Positions 1 to 10,295 of a stretch of 64,000 bases of DNA are shown here, one piece after another; the stretch's first letter is position 1, and every line of letters starts with the position of its first letter. The notes under the pieces were generated by a model, which saw only the letters and a list, made by a program, of their open reading frames with translations, made no database searches and was not told the origin of the DNA. Origin of the DNA: Annulohypoxylon bovei var. microspora (Eukaryota; Ascomycota; Sordariomycetes; Xylariales; Hypoxylaceae). The translations under genes were made by a program, and so were the position numbers. Where the stretch lies: the NCBI GenBank assembly GCA_022836615.1, contig MU405331.1:1-64000 (forward strand). Direction: 5' to 3'.

Positions 1-102
1 CCCTAACCCTAACCCTAACCCTAACCCTAACCCTAACCCTAACCCTAACCCTAACCCTAACCCTAACCCTAACCCTAACCCTAACCCTAACCCTGACCCT
101 AG
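1..102. repeat. Telomere, (CCCTAA)n
   Basis: About fifteen perfect CCCTAA units run from base 1, then two degenerate units (CCCTGA, CCCTAG) near 91-102. On the other strand this is TTAGGG, the common telomere repeat of filamentous fungi. Starting at base 1 with the C-rich strand marks this as the left end of a chromosome or of a telomere-reaching contig. Confidence 0.98.
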
Positions 103-190
103 TCTATCCTATCCTATCTTATCCTATCTTATTTTATTTTATTTTATTTTATTTTATCTTATTTTATTTTATTTTATTTTATTTTATTTT
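103..190. repeat. Degenerate 5-bp array (TATCC grading into TATTT)
   Basis: Immediately after the telomere, units of the form TATCC and TATCT give way to TATTT, with occasional ATCTT units among them, and the array ends in a T run. The drift from C to T along one strand fits C-to-T mutation (RIP) of an originally uniform 5-bp repeat, but replication slippage could produce the same pattern. Confidence 0.8.
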
Positions 191-650
191 TTTTTTTTTT
201 TTTTAAATTTTTAAATTTTTTTTTATTCCGGGTTTTTATAACGTAACGAATCGAATTTTATTAATTTTTAATTCGTTTATTATATATAATTTAATTTTAA
301 TTTTAATTTTTTTAATTTATTATAATTTTATAAAAAAACATTATATTTTTTAAATTATATTTATAAAAAATTAAATTTAAAAATATATGTTTAAATTGTT
401 TATATTTTTTTATAAACGTTTATTAAATTTTATTAAATAATAATAATTATTAATATTTTTAAAATATTTTTAAAAAATAAAATAAAAATATAATAAATTT
501 TAATATATTATTAAAAGTTTTATTATAATATAAATTAAATTTTTAAATTCTTTTAATATTTATTATAATTTATTTAATTTATTAAAATTAAAATAAAATA
601 AATTCTTTTAATAAATATTTAAAAATCAATTTTAAAAGAAAATATTTCAT
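191..650. other. AT-saturated subtelomeric DNA, probably RIP-mutated
   Basis: The stretch is almost entirely A and T, with a few isolated C/G near 226-257. No reading frame, repeat unit or RNA signal is visible. Composition shifts sharply to normal at about 650. This is typical of fungal subtelomeres degraded by repeat-induced point mutation. The original element cannot be recognised. Confidence 0.8.
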
Positions 651-904
651 TGGTCAAAATCCTTATCGATACGCACGGGCCATATAAGTTGGTACGTTGG
701 TACAAGTCTCATACCTGATCGCACCCAGTTTCTTTTAAAAGCTTATACGTTTTCAATTGAATAACTTCATGGGGAACGGTCGCACGGCTTAATAATTAGG
801 ATTGCGAAATATCTAATTAAATATTTAATTGAATAAACTTCGTTGCATTTGAAACGGGTAGATATTGAACTGGATGCACGTAAAAGAAGCTTCAATCCAA
901 GCTA
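651..904. other. Subtelomeric non-coding DNA
   Basis: Normal composition returns here. I see no gene, RNA or clear repeat in this stretch. Confidence 0.5.
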
Positions 905-1050
905 CAAATCTGATTTTTAGCCCTGATTTTCAACCCCAGCCCGGGGACCTGATTTTCAACCCCCCTGATCTTCAACCCAGCCCAGGACCCTGATCTTCAA
1001 CCTGATCTTCAACCTGATCAACCCAGATCAAGGCTGGTCAGGGACCTGGT
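905..1050. repeat. Subtelomeric tandem repeat, CCTGATYTTCAACC units
   Basis: The 13-14 bp motif CTGATTTTCAACC or CTGATCTTCAACC occurs six or more times, separated by short spacers of the type CAGCCCGGGGAC. The array ends with related CTGATCAACC units. It carries no ORF. Confidence 0.8.
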
Positions 1051-1179
1051 CTAAAAAGGGTTCAAAATCATCTTTATATTCGAAACGTTATAAGGGTTAC
1101 TGGGCAATTGAAAGCTGTGGGTGGATTGGCAATTGAACCCCGTGGGTGGGCTGGGTGGGCTGGTGGGCAATTGAAAACC

Positions 1180-1303
1180 GTGGCGCAGTAGCGGTTTTCG
1201 TGGCGCAGTAGCGGTTCGCGTGGCGCAGTAGAAGATTGCCGTGGCGCAGTAGGAGATAGCTGTGGCGCAGTAAGAGATAGCTGTGGCGCAGTAGAGGATT
1301 AGC
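1180..1303. repeat. Minisatellite, 20-21 bp units starting GTGGCGCAGTAG
   Basis: Six copies begin at about 1180, 1200, 1220, 1241, 1262 and 1283. All share GTGGCGCAGTAG (one copy has GTAA) followed by a variable 8-9 bp tail. The short ORFs crossing it on the minus strand only translate the repeat and are not believable genes. Confidence 0.9.
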
Positions 1304-1692
1304 GCGCGCACGGGCCACAAAATCGAACCGCCTTTACTCGAGTCTGTGTTTTTTCCCCGGGCCACACGAAACCCCTTAGCGGTTTTCATGCAGATTGTAT
1401 TCAAGCGGGATAGACGGTCAATAGATCTATTAGATGCGGTACCAGATACATCGAAATTAAGGATAAACTCAACGAAATAATAACTCATCCATGGTACAAG
1501 TCACGGCAAACAAGGGATAAGTCGATTAAGTAACATCTCGAATAAATATATATAAAAGATTCGAAGATTTTACTAACCTAAACGATCATATAGGTACCGG
1601 CATTACCTTATACCTACCTAGGTAAATATTACAATTTAAACTCCCGGCCTTTTTAATATAATGTACAATATCCGTGGACCAGCTATGATGGT
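1304..1692. other. 3' flank of the receptor gene
   Basis: Non-coding DNA between the minisatellite and the stop codon of the minus-strand receptor. It contains one palindromic TACCTACCTAGGTA-type motif near 1610-1624 and no recognisable gene. Confidence 0.5.
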
Positions 1693-4600
1693 CTACTTCC
1701 TGTTAAACATACCGTTCCCCATAAACTTCGCTTTGTCGAAGGTATTCTTCACGCCGCCAGAGAAGAAAGACGACCTCTGCGGCTTGAGCGGCGGGGGGGT
1801 CTGCTCCCAGTCGACCCCGCCGTACTGGTCGTCCGCGTACTGCTGCCCCGAGGCGCCCCCGTAGTACCCCTGGTTCTGCTGCCAGTCTTGCTGCCGGTAC
1901 GCCTGACTTTGATACGTAGCCGGCGGGTTGGGTTGCTCCGGCGGGTTAGGTTGCTGCGGCTGGCTGTACGACTCGGGGTTGTAGGGGGTAAAGTTGGTCT
2001 GCTGGGTAGGATGTTGGCTTGCCGGCGGCTTATACTGAGCCGAGCTGCCGTACGCGGAGATGTTGTTCTGGTACTGGGATGGATTTTGGTACTGCGTCGC
2101 GGGCGTCGAGGATTGGCTCTGCTGGTACGGGTGCGTGCTCAGGTAGGACGCCGACGGCTGGGGGGCGGGCTCTTGGTCTGGCCGGTACGCGGTTATGGTC
2201 TGCTCTTGGCTGGCGGCCGCCGGCGGTGCTTGGAAGCGCCCGGCGGACGATTCGGACGGCTTCGGAGAGGGTGTGTGGCTGTATTGAGATCTGCCTTCGT
2301 AAGAGACGCTCGGTGCCGGCTTCCTCTTGATGTACTCCTGAGCGGGCAGTTCGACGGCGTGCGAGATCGGCTCGCTCAGGCCTTGCGTTACCTGCTGGGT
2401 CCATTGATCGATCCCCGTCTGCAGGGAGGCTTGCTTCTCAGCTCGCCCGTCCGGTTGGTAGGCTTCTTTCTCGGCTCGGCCCCCCGGCTCGTAATATTCT
2501 TTTCCGCCTTGTCTCTCTAGTTGATGAGGTTCTTCTCTCTCGCTCTGCGCGCTAGGTTGGTAGTCCTCTTCTCCCGCTCCTCGTATGCCTGGCTGATGAC
2601 TTGATTCCTCGGTTATGGCAGAAGCCTCTGTCGGCGACTTGTTCGTGAGGCCGTTCCACATCGCCGCCTGGTTGGCCAGGGCAGACCTGAGCTGCTCGGA
2701 CATCTGTGCGAAGTCCAGGGTGTCGGTTTCTCGGGGTTGGTCGTCCGTCGAGTGCGAGTCGAAGAATGTCCCTTCGTTGCCGACGCTCGGAGTGTCCTCG
2801 GTATCGTCTTCATCTTCGTCTTCGTCTTCGTCTTCGTGATCGGGGATGGTGGAGTCTTCTTCGTCTGTCTCGTTATCACCTTCGTCTACGGTGTGGGTAG
2901 ATGGTGTTCGGGCCCTCTCTGCGCCGCTCGGTGTTCGAGCCCTTTCGACGCCTCTCGGTGTCGCCTGAGGTTCGTCGTCGTAGTTGAGCTCCTGCGGCTT
3001 GTTGAACGCGCCTCGGACGATGCTGATGACCTCGGCGTTTCCCGACTCCATAGAATTCTTGAGAGCTCCTAATAGGATCGAGACGCGGTCGACGAGGACT
3101 TTTAGACACTCTTGATTCTCGTTGCTGAGAGCTATCTGCAAGGCGTTCGTGCCGTTCTTGTTCGAGTGCATGATGTCCGCCCCGTTGTCGAGCAGGAACG
3201 AGACGGCTTCCTCGTCGCCCCGGTTCGCGGCTACGATGAGGGCGGTGTCTCCGTCGTTGTCCGGGAGGTTGATGTCGGCGCCGGCGTCGAGCATCAGCTG
3301 CAGCGACGACTGGGGCATGTAGGCGGCGGCGCTGATGAGCGGCGTGGCCGAGGGGTCCGAGTTGCCGATCACGTCCAGGTCGGCTCTCGCCTTGATCAGG
3401 AGCTCCACGATGTCCTCCTCGGCGCGCATCGCCGCCGCCGAGATGGGCGGCGCGTCGGAGCCCCCTCCCAGGTTCGGGTCCGCGTGGTGGTCGAGGAGCA
3501 GGGAGACCACGTCCGCCTTGCCCCCTTCGCACGCCCCCTGGATCGCGGTCCCGGCCTCGAAGTTCTCGTTCTTGGTGAAGGCGTTCACGTCGGCCCCGCG
3601 CTTCAGGAGCTCGACGACGACGTCGACGTGGCCTTCGGCGGCTGCCGTCTGGATCGCCCACCCTTCGGGGGCGTTTACGTTAGCGCCGGCGTCTAGGAGC
3701 AGCTGGATGATGTTCATCGTGCCGTCGTACGCGGCGGCGGTTAGGGCGTTGCCGTATCTGTGATACTGTCAGCATCTTCGACTTATGGCATGGTTTACCT
3801 AGGTAATGTTAATGTGACAGTTTCACTCACTCTTCTCCGGTTGCGTTGGGATCCGCCCCGAATTTCTTCAGCAGCAGCTCTACCGTAGATTCCTTCTCCC
3901 TGTCGGTGGCGTCGTAGAGAGAGTCGTTGAGGGTTACCCGGTCGATCGATCCGCCGGTGTATTCCCACAGCGTCTCGAGAAGCTTATCTTGAAGCTCGGT
4001 GCCCGTGGCCGCCTCGTAGAAGACCTTGTCGCAGTTGAGTCCGGCGTGCTTGTCCAGGAGGATTAGGACGGTGTCCCAGTTCCAGTCCTCCACGGCAGCG
4101 TCGAGAGCATTTTGGAAGTATTCTTGGCTGTGCTGGAACTCGAGCAGCTTGTTGAGAACCTCGACCCGGCCCGCCTCCGCGGCCTTGACGAAGGCTTTGC
4201 TGTACTCTTCGGCAGGTAGCTTGTCGGCGTATTTCTCGACCAGGTACCCGAACATGGATATGTCGGACAGGGATGCGGCGTGGGCCAGGGGCGGCTGGAG
4301 GTCGTCTCGGTCCACCGTCAGCGAGACGCCGCGCTCGACGAGCAGCTCGACGCACGCTCGGTTGCCGGAGGAGATCGCCGCGTTGACTACCGGCCCGATG
4401 TCGTCCGCTATCGCGTTAGCGTCCGCTCCTCTCAAGAGCAGCTTCCTCATGACTTCGACGTGACCCTCGAAAGCAGCCATGTGCAGAGGTGTCTGTTCTT
4501 GTTCTTCAACTCCGTCGTCGATCACGGCGCCCTTGTCGAGCAATTCCTCGACGATTTTCGGACGCCCGAACCCGGCGGCGAAGTGCAGCTAGAGGCGGAA

Positions 4601-7600
4601 GTCAGTAAGAGAAGTAAGTCAACAAGGGAAGGAAGTTAACAAGAGACGAGGAAAAGATAGAAAATTCTATAGACAATTCGTACTCACCGGCGTGTTGGCC
4701 AACGAGTCGCGTGTCTTGATCTGGTCCTCGTAGCCGTTCCTGATAAGCGCCGCGACGAGCTCCCTGAAGCCGACAGAAGCGGCGATATCTATATTCCCGT
4801 CAGTTGGCCGTAAGAACCATTCGTGGGTGAGATTAGGTGGGTAGGTAAGAAGCATACGTAGGCCTGTCAACGTCCCGTAGTCGTAATTTTCGAAGAAGCT
4901 GGTCATCCGGCAGTACTCCACGAGCCAGCGGTGTCGTATGAGCGAATCGGGCTTCCAGAAGGACTCCTCTAAGCTCAGGTCCTCGGCTATCTCGCGCGTA
5001 GCCTTGCTGGCGTGGCGAAGCCAATACTTTACCGTGTACGGAACTAGGATAGCCAAGTCAGAAATAGCTCATTAGGTAGGCAGGCAGGTAGGTAGGTAGG
5101 TAGGTTGGTTTGTAGGTAGATAGGTAAGTAAGTATTCAATAACCTTCATATCTCACGAACGTCCATATGTGAAGCATTCGAGCGAGAGATGAGCTCCCGC
5201 GTTAAGGCTGGGTTTAGGGCTTGGATCCAGTGTTGGGTCAACGCTGGACTACAGGATATGACTTACGAGCTTTGTCGCGGAGGATGTCGGCCTCGGGGTC
5301 CTCCTCCGCCTCTTCTGAGCTGGACCAGTCGCTCTCGCTCCCGCTATCTTCGTCGTCGTCGTCGTCGTCTTCGGCTTCTTCTTCGTCGCTCTCTTCGTCT
5401 TCGCTAGCCCCGTCGTGGTCGTGAGCTTCCTCGTCTCCGCCCTCCCCCTCGCCCCCTTCCGGCTTCTCGGCGGCGGGGAAGTCGAAGCTGTCGTTCACGT
5501 GCGAGAACGACCGGAGCGCGAGGACGCCGTGCTGCCACTTCTTCTCCTCGTCCGACATCCCGAGCAGCCGGTTGGCGTTCTCCAGCAGGTGCGTCTTGAC
5601 CACCGCGTTCATGAAGCTGATCGTGTTGCTCGCTCGTCTGATGACCAGCAGCGGCCTGCACTTCTCCGCGAGCTTGCGCAGCTCGGCCTTCTCCTCGTCG
5701 CTCGAGCTGAACCCGGCTAGCACGCCCAGCTCCGCCTCGGTGGGGTCTTCGTAGGTGAGGACGAGAGCCCGCAGCATCTCCCTGATCTTCTCGACGTCGG
5801 CCTCGTTGGCCTTGAAGACCTGGAGCCACGCGTCGTTCAGGAGCGTCGTCAGGTCCTGGGGCATCTTCTCGAGCACCCGCCGGACCTTCAGGTCGTTCTC
5901 GGCCTGGGGGAGCTCCTGCAGCTGGATGCACGTGATGTCGATCCACTGGGTGTTCTGCGCGCGCTTTCCGATGAGGCTGCTGGCGAAGTACGCGAGCGCC
6001 TTGTTGTAGCTCTTCTCCTTCTCGAGCGTCGCGACGCGCTCCTTCGCGCGCTTTCGCAGCGCCGTCTGGACCTGGTCGCCGTACTTCTCGTCCTCGAGGT
6101 CGACGAGCCGGAGGCCCTCGACCCTGAGCGCCTCTCCGACGTTGTGGGCGTCCCTGCTCGTGATCATCCACCTGGTCGGGACGCGCTTCGCGTCCGGGCC
6201 GTCGGCGCCCCTCTGCAGCTCCTCCCTCAGGTAGTTCATCAGCTTGATGGTGGAGTCCCAATCCTCGGGGAGGACGTGCAGGTTGTTCAGGACGAAGACG
6301 ACCCCGCTGCCGATGAACTCGTCCGTGAGCATGTCCTGGAGGGTCTGCCACAGGTTCTCGACGGTCACGCGCGCGCGCGACTGGTTCTCCTCGCCCTTCT
6401 TCTTGGCGAACGACTTCGCGTAGGAGGCGAGGGTCTCCTGCTGGTTTATCAGCTGCGTGACGAGGCTCTTGAGGAGGTCCTCGGCCGTGGAGTAGTCCGC
6501 GGCCGGGTCGCAGAAGAAGTACGCGAGCAGGGTCGGCCCGCGGCCGGCGTCCCTCTCCCTGATCCGCTCGATCTCGTCGACGGCGGCCAGGGACGCGCTG
6601 GTCTTTCCCCTGCCCTCCGGCCCCCGTATCCACAGGCAGTCCGCGCCGCGGGCCGCGCGGTCCTCGCCGCCCGCCTCGGCGTCGTGCAGCCACTCCTTGT
6701 ACTCGGCCTCGTTCGTGATCCAGGAGGCCGGCGCGAACGTCTGCGACAGGGCCTTGCGCTTCTTTTGGACCTGGGCGCTGTCCAGGACCTCCATGATGCC
6801 GTTGATCATCGACCGGTCGATGTCGCGGACCGAGTTCAGCCGGTTCTTGACCGCCAGCTGGGCGCCGTGGATCACCCTCTTCAGGGGGTCCTTGACGAAC
6901 TGGTTCCACTTGTCGTCCTTCGGCCCGTCGAACTTGACGAGGTCCCGGTGGTTGGCCGCGAGGCCCTGCTCGTCGACGCCCGGGAGCGTCGCGGAGTCTC
7001 GCGTGACGAAGTCGGCGAAGGACTTCGGGACCGCGAGCTTGCTCAGCCCGAAGAGGCTGGGCAGGCCGGCCATCTTGGAGAAGTCGGTGGGCTGCTCCTC
7101 GTAGAAGCAGAGCAGCTCGATCTTGGGGTTCAGCTTCCCCGCGAGGCGCATGAACTCGTGCTTGAGCTCGCGGAGCCCCTCGTCTCCGGGCTTCATCAGG
7201 TCGAGCAGCTTGGAGGAGGAGGCCGCGCCGACCTTCTCGGCGTAGTACGCGTACATGGCGGCTGCGGAGGCGGCCGCCGCTCCGTTGAAGGGCGTTCCGA
7301 AGAAGATGGCGGCCGCGATGGCCTCGAACATGACGGGGAACTTGTCCCGCCGGGAGTCCGCGATGGTTATCGCCTTCGCGACCACGAGGCCGCCCATGCT
7401 GTGGCCGATGAACACGATCGGGCGCCGCTGCGTGCGACCCTGGTATCCGGGTTAGCGTGTGGCGCGCGGGTTAGCTCGGGAGATTTTGCTCGCCTCTCTC
7501 TTGCTCTGCAGCCCGTTGAGCAAGGTCATCGCGATATTGCTCATGAACTGCTTCACCTTCAGAGACCCGATCCACGCCGACTCGTACATGTATAATAAGA

Positions 7601-7906
7601 TGCGCGCTCGCGGGAAGTCCCTGACCAGGCCGTCCGTGGTCCAGTTGAAGCCGGTGCTCTCGGACATCCAGCTCTCCTCCGGGTGAGCCCCCAGGCCGGG
7701 GACGAAGACGATGCTGCGAGCGGTTAGTATCGGGACGCCGGGGTCACGCGCGTTCGTGCTTGGACTCACTCTATCTCAGGCTCGATATTTTGCTTGTCGA
7801 GCGGATACAGCTCTTTGATCCCCTGCTGGACGATGTCGTAGTCCTTCTTCCGCCTCGCGGGCCCCGCCGGGGCTTTCCGCGTAGTTGCGGTGCGCTGCAG
7901 CGACAT
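1693..7906 (-). CDS. NOD-like receptor: alpha/beta-hydrolase, NACHT, ankyrin repeats, prion-like tail
   Basis: Six exons join as complement(1693..3757, 3831..4588, 4688..5043, 5267..7439, 7494..7713, 7770..7906), giving 5709 nt and about 1902 aa with all phases closed. Residues 1-300 form a lipase-like alpha/beta-hydrolase: FVPGLGAHPEESW, nucleophile elbow GHSMGG (Ser133) and probable catalytic His283 in NHRDLVKF. NACHT follows, with Walker A GPEGRGKT near 392-399 and a Walker-B-like FVLNNLH near 501-507, where the usual acidic residue is Asn. Ankyrin repeats fill about 900-1440. The tail holds a DE run, RARTPS and YQPDGRAEKE repeats, then a Q/N/Y/S/P-rich segment (about 1733-1868). The family acts as STAND-type sensors in non-self recognition and cell death; the ligand and the role of the tail are unknown. 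The second intron (7440-7493) appears to be GC-AG. The ATG at 7906 is the first in frame, and the gene is divergent from the DUF6601-like gene. Confidence 0.92.
1798..2205 (-). other. Prion-like low-complexity segment of the receptor
   Basis: Codes for residues of about 1733-1868 of the receptor. It is very rich in Q, N, Y, S, P and G, nearly free of charge, and spaced by tyrosines in motifs such as QYQNPSQYQNN, YSQPQQPN and NQGYYGGASGQQ. It is followed by a basic segment containing SSFFSGGVKNTF at the very C-terminus. The composition resembles condensate- or amyloid-forming domains; function is inferred from composition only. Confidence 0.7.
5072..5132. repeat. (TAGG)n microsatellite inside a receptor intron
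   Basis: An imperfect run of TAGG/CAGG/TAGA tetramers sits inside the 223-bp intron 5044-5266, the longest intron of the receptor gene. On the coding strand it is a pyrimidine-rich CCTA run upstream of the acceptor. Confidence 0.85.
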
Positions 7907-8986
7907 GGTGACGCGGCTGCAGAATCAGAATCAGAAATAGGTAGAAACCAGAACCGTTCGACGAAATTCTAGCTGTAAAGCTCTGCGACTGGACATCTTA
8001 AGTTATATCTCGCGATGACAAACCGGTCGCGGGCGATGGCGGGGCGGCCCCCAAATGCCCAGCTCCTCTAGGGCTGGCTAATGAGATGGCGCGAGCATGG
8101 TTTCATTCCGCGTGCGGCTGACCGTTTCGTCCCAGATTAAGATACCGCATTTGCCGCAGGGTCAGCCCGTCAGCACTAAGATAGTCGGTAAGATTAGGTA
8201 TTCAAGCCCCGCCGGGCTGCGCGTGGATGGATGATTCATTTCTTCTCGATGCGGAGAAGTGATTGATGATCAGCACGTCCTTCGCTTGCTGCTCGGCTTC
8301 CCTAGACACTTAGGTAGGTACCTAGATAAGTAGATGCCTACCTAGCTATCCACCATCGTGAAGAGACGAGGCGTCGAGGAGTCGAGAATATCATCTCGAA
8401 ACGTCGAGACTGCGACGGCGGGTACATACATTGTAGACACGGCAGGCATGATAGACTACGCGGTAGCTTGAGATGACTTGTCACTTTGCAAAAGGCGGAC
8501 AAAGTGCGAGGCTTGCAGGCTTCTAGTATTATTGGCATGCATACATAAGATCCCCATGTCCCAGGAAGGGGAAGGTCGAGGTCGGATCTGGTGGAGATCC
8601 CCGGTCCTAGAGCCCAAGCGTTGCGGCTAAGGTCCCATCCGATATTATTAATAGGCTGCGACCCCTGCTGCTGGCGATAATCTGCGTTCTCCATTGGCCC
8701 CCGGCTACGACGTAGCCCCGATCGAAATGAGTGTCTAGCTATTATGTACATACTAGTAGTGCAGCTGAGCGTGTACAATATTGCGTACAGTAGTGCGGTG
8801 TCTAGGTACCTAATGCGAGAAGCCATTTCCATATGAACGAGGGAAAATTCCGTCGCGATGTATGTCATACTTTTTTCCGCTTCATATTCGAGGCTTGGAT
8901 AAGCAGTCGCCTCGGGAACAGACGCTCGGAGACAAACGACGAATTTTACGACCCTCAATAGCTAAATCTGAACCGATTAATCGTCG
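7907..8986. promoter_or_regulatory. Divergent intergenic region between receptor and DUF6601-like gene
   Basis: About 1.08 kb separates the two start codons (7906 on minus, 8987 on plus), so it must hold both promoters. A TACCTAGATAAG/TACCTACCTAG motif cluster lies at 8310-8346. A 206-codon open frame on the minus strand (8338-8958) has no recognisable domain and I do not call it a gene. I could not identify a convincing TATA box. Confidence 0.5.
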
Positions 8987-10295
8987 ATGATGAATACGCC
9001 TTCCGCCCCTTTCACGACTCGGGTGCTCGAGCCGCGGCGGGAGCCTGGCGAGACAAGTCGGACTGCAGATTTCGCCGCTCTGCTTCCGGCGTCTCACCGT
9101 ACGAGAGACGACCAGATAGTGGTTCCCGAGCCCGGCCCGGAATTCCTCAAGCGAGAACTTCTCGTCAGGAGGCTGAACGACGTCCAAGATTGGCTCTGGG
9201 TCTGCGGTCGGCCTATGCCGCCCCGCCCGTTACGGTATGCCCTCGCGGGAGAGCCTGTCGGGAGTCCAGGACCCCGAGGCTCCCCTCCCTGCCCGATACC
9301 AGACGTATGCTAATCCGAGTCTAGTGAGTATTGATATATTGACCTATTGACCTATTGACCTCTCCAACCCCGGTGCCTGCGAGGTCCGCTGTAGGAGGGT
9401 TCTCGGTGGGCTGGCGCGAAGCTGAGACGCGCGAGAGGATTAGCATCGCGAGGGGAAGACTTGACGATGCGGGCCGAGATGCTAATCGGCAGTAGATCAC
9501 CAAGCTCTCATCTCGAGAGACGTTACCGTCACCGAAGACCCGGAGCTCCATCTCGTGTGGTCGAAGAATCGCATATTCCTGAAACCTGTCCCGCTATATC
9601 TCCTCGACCCGGATTTCTGGGAGGCTCACGTCCTCCCGGATAAAGAGCTAGCGTGCTGCGCGCGAGGCTTCCTCTTCTCGTACGCGGCGCTCGTCGCGTA
9701 CGAGAGCGACTTCGTCCTCGCGCTGGAGAAGAGGCTGCTGCCCGGGAGGATCACGTGGGCGCAGTGGAAGGCCCTCGCGGGGGAGATCCTGGAGAGCCAC
9801 GACTTCGCCTCCGTCAACCCTAGGTACTGGTACGGGGAGCTCCGCCTGAGCCGGCTGAACAAGGTGTACCGGGTGCGGAAGGGCTTCGTGCTGCGCGGCT
9901 ACTCCAAGGTCGCGTCCCACGCGGTGTACGGCGACCTCATAAGCGACAACTTCGGCGCCCTGGCGACGATACTCGGCTACGTGGTCATCGTGCTGACGGC
10001 GATGCAGGTCGGCCTCGGCGTGGACAGGCTGCAGTCGGACGAGGCCTTCCAGAACGCGAGCTACGGGTTCACGGTGTTTTCCATCATCGCGCCGCTGGTG
10101 GCGAGCGTGGGCATCGCGCTGGCGGTGCTGGTCATGTTCGTCAGCAACTGGGCCGCCACGAAGAGTTACGAAGGGAAGAGGTTTCGCAAGATGGGCGTCG
10201 AGCCGTTCTGGAGGGAGCCCGGAACGAAGGCGGCGTTCTCGTCTGTCGAGAGTAGTCAGACGAATACGAACGACCCGAACGACCAGAACGTCTAA
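8987..10295 (+). CDS. DUF6601-like two-TM membrane protein
   Basis: The protein matches what I know of the fungal DUF6601 family: LWVCGRPMPPRPL, then VTVTEDPELHLVW, RIFLKPVPLYLL, an ACCARGFLFSY motif, RYWYGELRLSRLNKVYR, and two hydrophobic helices (FGALATILGYVVIVLTAMQV and a second ending in VLVMFVSNW). The family has no established function. The best model is 8987..9234, a microexon 9395..9405 and 9505..10295, giving 1050 nt and 349 aa. It restores the roughly ten residues the family carries between RPL and VTVTE. A simpler model joining 9234 to 9518 is in frame but loses them. The N-terminal 90 residues are hydrophilic. It is divergently paired with the receptor. The last exon is certain; the middle is not. 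Confidence 0.8.
9395..9405 (+). other. Predicted 11-nt microexon of the DUF6601-like gene
   Basis: GAGGGTTCTCG is bounded by an upstream AG (GCTGTAG) and a downstream GTGGGC. It joins phase 2 of exon 1 to phase 1 of exon 3, which begins after CACCAAG at 9504. The predicted junction reads RPLRRVLALISRDVTVTE, the length expected for the family. Purely a splice-logic prediction. Confidence 0.4.

Noticed and set aside
1180..1303. CRISPR-like repeat array
   Set aside because: Units are directly tandem with 8-9 bp variable tails and no spacers of constant length, and the genome is fungal; it is a minisatellite.
5404..6909. 501-codon minus-strand frame rich in Arg, Gly and Pro
   Set aside because: A shifted frame of the receptor exon with no domain; caused by high GC at third positions.
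6144..7595. 483-codon open frame on the plus strand
   Set aside because: It is the antisense of the GC-rich hydrolase-NACHT exon. The minus strand shows conserved motifs and splice phases, while this frame is a low-complexity mirror.
1693..7906. Separate ankyrin, ankyrin and hydrolase-NACHT genes, or a broken receptor pseudogene
   Set aside because: Several fragments lack an ATG (they begin with TTG or GTG), and all five introns have usable splice sites that keep frame across the whole chain.
8338..8958. 206-codon minus-strand ORF in the divergent promoter region
   Set aside because: No ATG-supported context, no domain, and composition like non-coding DNA.
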